The notes beneath the pieces are model-generated. The model was not told where the DNA came from. It made no database searches and worked only from the letters and a program-made list of their open reading frames with translations. Both the position numbers and the translations under genes were made by a program. Of a stretch of 64,000 nt of DNA, positions 58,165-64,000 are shown piece by piece; position 1 is the first letter of the stretch, and each line of letters opens with the position of its first letter. The stretch comes from Prosapia bicincta (lineage: Eukaryota; Arthropoda; Insecta; Hemiptera; Cercopidae), in NCBI GenBank assembly GCA_036971475.1, contig JBAIZL010000005.1:167891886-167955885 (forward strand), written 5' to 3'.

Positions 58165-58336
58165 TATATTACAAAATACCACATTTATAAAAACATACAC
58201 AACAATTTAATGAACCTACAGACAACATATGCAGACGACATACTATTTAAAAACATTATACATGAGGTTGAAGAAGAAATATGTATGACATCAACAAATA
58301 CCAACATCATGGATCGAACATTCATGTCATACAAAT
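58165..58336 (+). pseudogene. Penelope-like family B, endonuclease C-terminal end, inverted copy
   Basis: The plus strand reads YHIYKNIHNNLMNLQTTYAD then DILFKNIIHEVEEEICMTST and ends near the stop at 58336-58338. This is the same C-terminal end as in the minus-strand copy, placed head to head with it at about 58160. It leads into the family B terminal repeat on the plus strand. Confidence 0.75.
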
Positions 58337-58349
58337 AGATAAAAATAAT

Positions 58350-58950
58350 CAGTGATTCGACAATGGTCAAGTGATCGAAAGGTACCTCATCACAGAAGGT
58401 AAAACTATTGCACTTAGTGGTAGAAAAAAATTATTTACAAGTAATAATAATAACTTCATAAAGTCAGCGCAATGGAAAAATAATGGACTATTAATATATA
58501 ATATTTATACATATAAATTATTGATATTTTACGTTGTCCATTATTTTTCCGTTGTACTGACTTTATGAAGTTGATAAATTACTATTGTAAATACTTTTAT
58601 CCACCACTAAGTGCAATAATTTTACCTTGTTGTGATGAGGCGCCTTTTGGTCACTTGACCATTGTCGAATCACTGATTATTTTTCAGTAATAATAGAAAA
58701 TACCAAACACATCAATTCAATGACTAACCACATAAAAGAAAACAAATACCCGTTTTATTTTCAAATTTGTTTTCTTTTATGTCCTTAGTCATTGAATTGA
58801 TGTATTTGGTATTTTCTATTATTACTGAAAAATAATCAGTGATTCGACAATGAACAAGTGACCGAAAGGTACCTTATCACAACAAGGTAAAATTATTGCA
58901 CTTAGTGGTGGATAAAAGTATTTACAATAGTAATTTATCAACTTCATATA
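58350..58950. repeat. two consecutive palindromes of family B terminal repeats
   Basis: Plus-strand repeat 58350-58475 faces a minus-strand repeat 58545-58675 around an AT centre near 58510; the second faces a plus-strand repeat at 58838-58945 around 58757. The second palindrome also includes long non-repeat arms (58675-58745 and 58766-58838: TTTTTCAGTAATAATAGAAA, ATTCAATGAC). Confidence 0.88.
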
Positions 58951-58966
58951 AATTATTATATAATAT

Positions 58967-58971
<5 letters not shown>

Positions 58972-59044
<73 letters not shown>
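58972..59044. repeat. (TA)n microsatellite
   Basis: About 70 bp of TA between the family B palindrome and a family A end. Confidence 0.95.
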
Positions 59045-59045
<1 letters not shown>

Positions 59046-59047
<2 letters not shown>

Positions 59048-59575
59048 TTATTTATTTAGGTTAGTTTTGGTTGGTAATGATTACTTAGATTTTTAGGACT
59101 AGGAGACTGACAGACTTACCTTGGTAATAGTCCACTCTGTAGTCTTAAAATAGAAACACATAAAAGCACTTAACCAATGATATATTTCAACCACACAGTG
59201 GTCTTTGTCAATCAAAGAGAAAACACAAAAATAAATATGAATGAAATAAAATAAATATAAGTTGTAATCACAGATTGTGTAGAAATCAGATGTCACAGGT
59301 GCACAGATTAAAGATATATGTATTGTTTCCATGAGCATATGAGTGTTTATAGTTTATATAAGTCTGTCAGGGGAAAAGAGACTGGAGACGTCTGATGAGG
59401 CTATTAGGAAAAAAAGTGAATGGATTTATCTGATGTTGAGGTTAGGGGATTCTCTGGACTTGGTATACCATTGGTATGATAGTTCCCATCTTCTCAGTTC
59501 TGAGGGATTGCAATCAGGGGGAAGTGCTTTAATTATTTTTGTGGTATAGCAGTCATCAAAAGTTGTCACAACATC
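59046..59575 (-). mobile_element. Penelope-like family A, 3' end copy
   Basis: Minus strand: the last ~50 codons of the family A endonuclease (FDDCYTTKIIKALPPDCN, SELRRWELSYQWYTKSRESP; stop at 59426-59428), then the 3' region and terminal repeat down to 59046. It matches 44390-44640 plus 46236-46490 of the other copy but has no insertion between them, only GATATATGTATTG at the site of the probable solo LTR. Confidence 0.85.
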
Positions 59576-59589
59576 ACAATTATTACAAT

Positions 59590-60229
59590 ATTATTATTAA
59601 TAACACAAACCACAAAACAAATACAGAAAAACATAACCTATCAGGAGTTTATGTGCGCGCCCGTGTGTAACGCGGGTTGAAGATAATTAAAAACGATATT
59701 TTAAAATCGTACCGCTCAAGCCATCACATTAATAGGCCAAAACAGCAGATTCATAGTATATTTACCGTGACCAAGGTAATATTTTCCCTCATATTAATTA
59801 TTATACATTAGTAGTATATACACCTTATTTTCCAATAACTAGCCTTTTACAAGTAACAACTGTAATGCATTATACACAGGGAAAACGACCAGATCATTTA
59901 AAATAAGATTTGAAGAACATTACAGAGCATTCAAAAATAAAAATACAAAAGTATCAAATGTTGCAGCACACCTAATATCACATAAACATGAAATAACAAA
60001 CTACCAAAATAACCTAACCATACTTGAAATAAATAATAACCCAATAGAATTAAACTCTCTAGAAAAATACCACATTTATAAAAACACACACAACAATTTA
60101 ATGAACCTACAGACCACATATACAGAAGACATACTATATAAAAACATCATACACGCAGATCAAGATAAAATGTGTGTAACGTCAACAAATACCAACATCA
60201 CGGACCGAACATCCACACCAGAAAAATAA
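59590..60229 (+). pseudogene. Penelope-like family B, endonuclease copy with a 220-bp interruption
   Basis: Plus strand. 59598-59650 matches the linker (NHKTNTEKHNLSG). A foreign stretch of about 220 bp (59650-59868) interrupts the GIY-YIG core. Then GKTTRSFKIRFEEHYRAFKN, VSNVAAHLISHKHEITNYQN, SLEKYHIYKNTHNNLMNLQT continue to a stop at 60227-60229. The coding part is clearly the same family as 57177-58150. Confidence 0.83.
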
Positions 60230-60605
60230 TCAGTGATTTGACAATGGTCACATGACCGAAAGGTGCCTCATCACAAGGTAAAATTATTGTACTTAGTGGT
60301 GGATAAAAGGATTTACAATAGTGGTTTATCAACTTCATATATATATATTCTTGATATTTTACGTTATCCATTGTTTTTCCGTTGCACTGATTTTATAAAG
60401 TTAATATATTACTATTGTAAGTAATTTTATCCACCATTAAGTGCAATGATTTTACCTACCTTTCGGTCACTTGACCATTGTCGAATCACTGATTACTTTT
60501 TCTTAATTTTTCTGGTGCGGATGTTCGGTCCGTCGTGTTGGGGTAAAATCATTGCACTTAATGGTGGATAAAATTACTTACAATAGTAATATATTAACTT
60601 CATAT
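60228..60605. repeat. three family B terminal repeats in alternating orientation
   Basis: Plus copy 60228-60340, minus copy about 60365-60490, partial plus copy 60541-60605, the last ending in (TA)n 60602-60628. They form a palindromic arrangement as at 43.5 and 58.5 kb. Confidence 0.83.
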
Positions 60606-60628
60606 ATATATATATATATATATATATA

Positions 60629-60745
60629 GATTTTTTGGACTAGGAGACTGACAGACTTACCTTGGTAAGAGTCCACACTGTAGTCTTGAAATAGAAACAC
60701 ATAAAAGCACTTAAACAATGATATATTTCAACCACACAGTTGTCA
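60629..60745 (-). repeat. partial Penelope-like family A 3'-terminal repeat
   Basis: Matches the outer part of 43110-43376 and stops within the hammerhead-like module; followed by an A-rich, TA and CA simple-sequence stretch to 60796. Confidence 0.8.
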
Positions 60746-61158
60746 ATCGAAAAAAAAAAAATAATAAATATATATATATATACACACACACACACATGTT
60801 GGCTGCTAGCCTAAGGCTATTGTATGTAACAAGTGTACACAGTTATCTAGTTACTTTTATATGATACTTTTACCAATTTTAATTATTTTTTAGATCATTG
60901 ATAAAAAATGTCTATTCTATGCACTTATTTTTTCTATCAATTATTAAAGGGAAAATGGTATTTTAGAATTGTGAAAAAGTAATCGACATAGTATTTTGAT
61001 TGGGTTTCTGTCTCACATAACTTTCCCACTACTGAGACCAACAGAAATTCTAGCAGCTAGCTATAGCCCATTGTAACTTTTCTCTAGGAATTACCTCATT
61101 TCAATTTGCCTTTTACCTATATTTTCTGTGTACGTATATAGTTTATTTTTTGTTTAAG

Positions 61159-61344
61159 AATGGAGTTTTCCTTGCTCCAGTAATGTCTGTGCCATTCTTG
61201 CTGTTCTCTGGATTCTTTGTCAGCTTTGATGCTATACCTGGTTGCTTACGTTGGATAACTTACCTCAGTTATATCAGATATGGCTTCGAAGGTACGGCTC
61301 TAGCTACTTACAGTTTTGGGCGGAAGAATCTTAAATGCTTTCAG
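61159..61344 (+). CDS. ABCG1/ABCG4-like transporter, TM5 and extracellular-loop exon
   Basis: Reads NGVFLAPVMSVPFLLFSGFF, VSFDAIPGCLRWITYLSYIR, YGFEGTALATYSFG, RKNLKCFQ. The PV...P..LFSGFFV....IP..L.W..YLSY.RYGFEG block, helix 5 plus the re-entry and start of the last extracellular loop, is the most conserved part of the ABCG membrane domain. Acceptor TTTTTTGTTTAAG (61158), donor GTGAGA at 61345, codon-aligned at both ends. The remaining C-terminal exon with helix 6 and the stop codon is expected downstream; I found none up to 64000. Confidence 0.94.
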
Positions 61345-62067
61345 GTGAGAATTTACTTCAAAGATTTTAGTATGAATTGTTAATTTTGTTATTTATATTT
61401 TGATTTTTCAATTCTCTGTGAAATTATTATTTAACAATCTTTAAAAACTCAGTAAGAAAAATTACCTAGTAAAAGTTAAAGAAATTTATAGTATTATAAA
61501 ATTTCCTGATATTTCGTGATAGAATTTATTACTATTGTGTTATTAAATTGATTATTTCTTTGTGACAAATATTATGAATCATAACAATCATTTATATATA
61601 TTATTATAAAAACAAGTAAGCATTGGTATTAAAATAAGTATGTGGAAAGGTTTGAAAATATATATAACAAAAGTATTGATAAACAAATTTAGATTAAAAC
61701 TAGATACGCTATTTAAAATAGCAGGTCAAGGAGATTATATCTCACAATGTAATATGCACAAACATTATTCTTGATAATGCCTAAATATTGAGATTTAGAC
61801 ATTTTAACCGTCAAGTTATTAATATTATTTCTGAATCCGAATTAGTTTTTAAAAATGAATATATATTTATAAAATATAAACAATAGATCAGTGGTCTATT
61901 TACACACTCAGTAAACAAAAAGCTTCTGGTCAGCCTCTGGTTACTTTGTGCTGCAGGGAATATGTTGATGTATATGTATTGTAAATGATGTCAATCATGT
62001 ATATAGTATTTTCATTTACCACTTACATATATACTAATGATGCTTATTAAATACAAGATAGTTATAT
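61345..62067. other. intron sequence without recognised gene
   Basis: No final ABCG exon or element ends visible. Confidence 0.5.
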
Positions 62068-62080
62068 ATCACACAGACAC

Positions 62081-62118
<38 letters not shown>

Positions 62119-62207
62119 CAACATAGGTTATTCAAATACAAGAATATTTATTAATTTATATCCAAAGCTTTTCGTTGTTAAACAGTACCAACATCATCAG
62201 GAATCAA

Positions 62208-62263
<56 letters not shown>

Positions 62264-62352
62264 TTGATTCCTGATGATGTTGGTACTGTTTAACAACGAA
62301 AAGCTTTGGATATAAATTAATAAATATTCTTGTATTTGAATAACCTATGTTG

Positions 62353-62392
<40 letters not shown>

Positions 62393-62402
62393 GTGTCTGT
62401 GT
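62068..62402. repeat. near-perfect palindrome with TA centre and TA arms
   Basis: From CACACAGACACGCTTTATAT to ATATAAAGCGTGTCTGTGTG. Within each arm lies AACAACATAGGTTATTCAAA and its complement, and a CTGATGATGTTGGTACTGTT - TAACAACGAAAAGC module, one on each strand. (TA)n tracts occupy both arms (62083-62114, 62359-62389) and the centre (62212-62260). Confidence 0.92.
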
Positions 62403-62985
62403 GATTTGCATTTCAACAATATTCTGAACAAGCCTCTATAAAAGATAAGGACAAACTAAAACCACAATAAAATAGGCAGAAATATATCACAGGTCTGTTT
62501 TGCTAACCGACCACATGATTCTAGCCTGTAATAACAACTCTGGAGTTCCAAGTGCATATAATTATTTCATTTTGTTATAAAAAAATAATATTGATATCAC
62601 TTGCATATATATATATATAAAGTAGATTTCACGCTTTCCTCTAACATTCACACAACATTTTTTTCATATTTAATTCATGTTTTTAAAAAAATATCGGGAT
62701 ACCTAAAATAATTTCAAAACAAATATTCACATATATTTTTTAATTAACAATATGTCAATGGTATAATCTAATACCTAGTTTTAGGCTCAAGTGCCCTTAC
62801 CTGCTCAGTGCAGTGTCCAATCTTTACTGAAGGATAAAACAATGAAAGACTAGAGTAAGAAGTTGGCGTAAATTTCCAGCTGTTAGTCATAAGCAATAAG
62901 GCAATAAAAATTCCATTTATTTCTCCTGTCATTCTTTGAATGCATTTGGACAGTTATAAATATTTCTCTTTATGGTAACAGTTTT
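62403..62985. other. intron sequence without recognised gene
   Basis: A short TA tract at 62606-62620. No exon. Confidence 0.5.
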
Positions 62986-62989
62986 TAGA

Positions 62990-63146
62990 GGCAAAAACTT
63001 TACCTTAAGTCAAGAGAAACGTGTTGCATGGGCTTATCATTTGTTTAGCGATGAAAATCAATGACGAGCTGTGCTCGTTATTATACCTGCTAGCAACATT
63101 TTGTTAGAACAAGCTGAGCTCATCCATTAGCAAAATGGGTTAATAT
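62990..63146 (-). repeat. possible piggyBac-type end relic
   Basis: On the minus strand, from TTAA near 63141: CCCATTTTGCTAATGGATGA, GCTCAGCTTGTTC, then AACGAGCACAGCTCGTCATT. CCC after TTAA with repeated GAGC-CAGC palindromes recalls piggyBac subterminal repeats. The other end was not found. Confidence 0.35.
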
Positions 63147-63864
63147 CGTGACTAAGGCAGCGATGAGTCATGCCTGGCCTAAGGTATGCCACTTTCAACA
63201 GTACTACTCTACATATATACATCATGAACTAAAACAGTTGATAAAACAGACATAACTTGTTACAATGGTTAGAAATTAAATGTGAAAAGAGGCTACTTCT
63301 AATGTCTCATGCTCTGATACAGCGAACTAGCCATTAATGCAAACATCTGAGCTCACATTAATAACAAAGACAATTGTTAGCATTGCCCTTGTGCGAGTTT
63401 TTAGTATTTGAACCTAGTCTGTCTTTGACCTGTTTGTGGGGGCCATTAGCATTCAATGTGTAAGATAATAGTAGTCTAGCCTTTCCATCTAAGGCTGAAT
63501 TAAAGTGTTGGTTGCAACTGCTACAATTTAATTTTAACTACCTGACAGTAAAAAACATCTGTATTCTTTTAGATGTAAATTATTATAAGTAATTATTTAA
63601 AAAACTAATTGAAAACCATTAACTTAGTTCTTTAAATAATTGCTTATGATTTAATTAGTGAAATCATGGTGATAAGAATGACCTACATTAAAAAAGTGCT
63701 TCAGATAAAATTAATTAACATTTTCCTATAAAACAAGCCTTATTCATGATCTAAAATAAAACAAGGCGAGTAAGTGTAGACAAAATTTTAAAAAATCTAA
63801 TATTTGAAATAATACACAAATCAAACTTTAAAGTGAAAAGAATCTATGTGAAATAATTAAAACC

Positions 63865-63975
63865 TCTTAACCACAAAAGGTTTTTATTTAAATCCTTATA
63901 TACGTTTCAATTGCAAAGGCATCATTAAAAGCAAATGTACATAACAATTTAAATAAAAGGTTTTTGTGGTTATAG
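63865..63975. repeat. small foldback with hammerhead-like loop
   Basis: Arms AACCACAAAAGGTTTTTATT (from 63869) and AATAAAAGGTTTTTGTGGTT (to 63972) are near-perfect reverse complements. On the minus strand the interior reads AATGATGCCTTTGCAATTGA AACG, matching the box-hairpin-GAAA pattern with a decayed first base. Confidence 0.65.
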
Positions 63976-64000
63976 AATTATAGAAGGTTTTATTTATTTT

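Noticed and set aside
1..64000. tRNA, rRNA or CRISPR arrays
   Set aside because: No cloverleaf with A/B boxes, no rRNA-like conserved blocks and no regularly spaced repeats with unique spacers were seen.

Overview
The window is eukaryotic: AT-rich, long introns, (TA)n microsatellites and many transposable elements. The host gene and the transposon repertoire (piggyBac, pogo/Tigger, hAT, mariner, Ty3/gypsy, several Penelope-like elements) point to an arthropod, most likely an insect; I cannot name the species. The only host gene I can support is one ABC transporter of subfamily G, close to animal ABCG1/ABCG4, on the + strand. Ten of its coding exons lie here (5134-5251, 28181-28370, 28654-28799, 35032-35270, 47403-47669, 50042-50217, 55214-55382, 56261-56361, 56858-57013, 61159-61344). 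Their splice phases all agree and together they encode about 580 residues: Walker A, signature, Walker B and H-loop, a linker, then most of the six-helix membrane domain. The exons for the N-terminus before Walker A and for the C-terminal end are not in the window, or I could not recognise them.

The remaining sequence is introns (one is 22.9 kb) filled with mobile elements. Intron 5.3-28.2 kb holds a full-length Ty3/gypsy LTR retrotransposon (7262-15906) with near-identical 1.2 kb LTRs but decayed catalytic residues, a minisatellite (17.4-18.1 kb), a TTAA-flanked piggyBac element (18899-21392), a long inverted repeat (22.7-23.2 kb) and a TIR-bounded pogo/Tigger element (25069-27345). Intron 28.8-35.0 kb holds a 2.76 kb hAT-type element with a perfect 8-bp target duplication, and a second pogo copy that is itself interrupted by a TTAA-flanked MITE. 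Intron 35.3-47.4 kb holds another TTAA MITE, relics of three Penelope-like families, a probable solo LTR nested inside a Penelope-like element, and several foldbacks. Later introns hold a mariner relic, a Tigger/jerky relic, a piggyBac-like 1.2 kb element, and at 57-61 kb a cluster of Penelope-like copies arranged as inverted pairs and palindromes.

The signals most worth a second look are: (a) a recurring short module, roughly YTGANRA, then a hairpin, then GAAA, in nearly every Penelope-associated repeat and foldback, which looks like decayed hammerhead ribozyme cores; (b) very regular palindromes built from Penelope terminal repeats, usually bounded by (TA)n; (c) a gypsy element with near-identical LTRs whose RNase H and integrase each lack catalytic acidic residues; (d) two LTR elements that both sit inside (AT)n tracts; and (e) a probable GC-AG intron in the ABCG gene.
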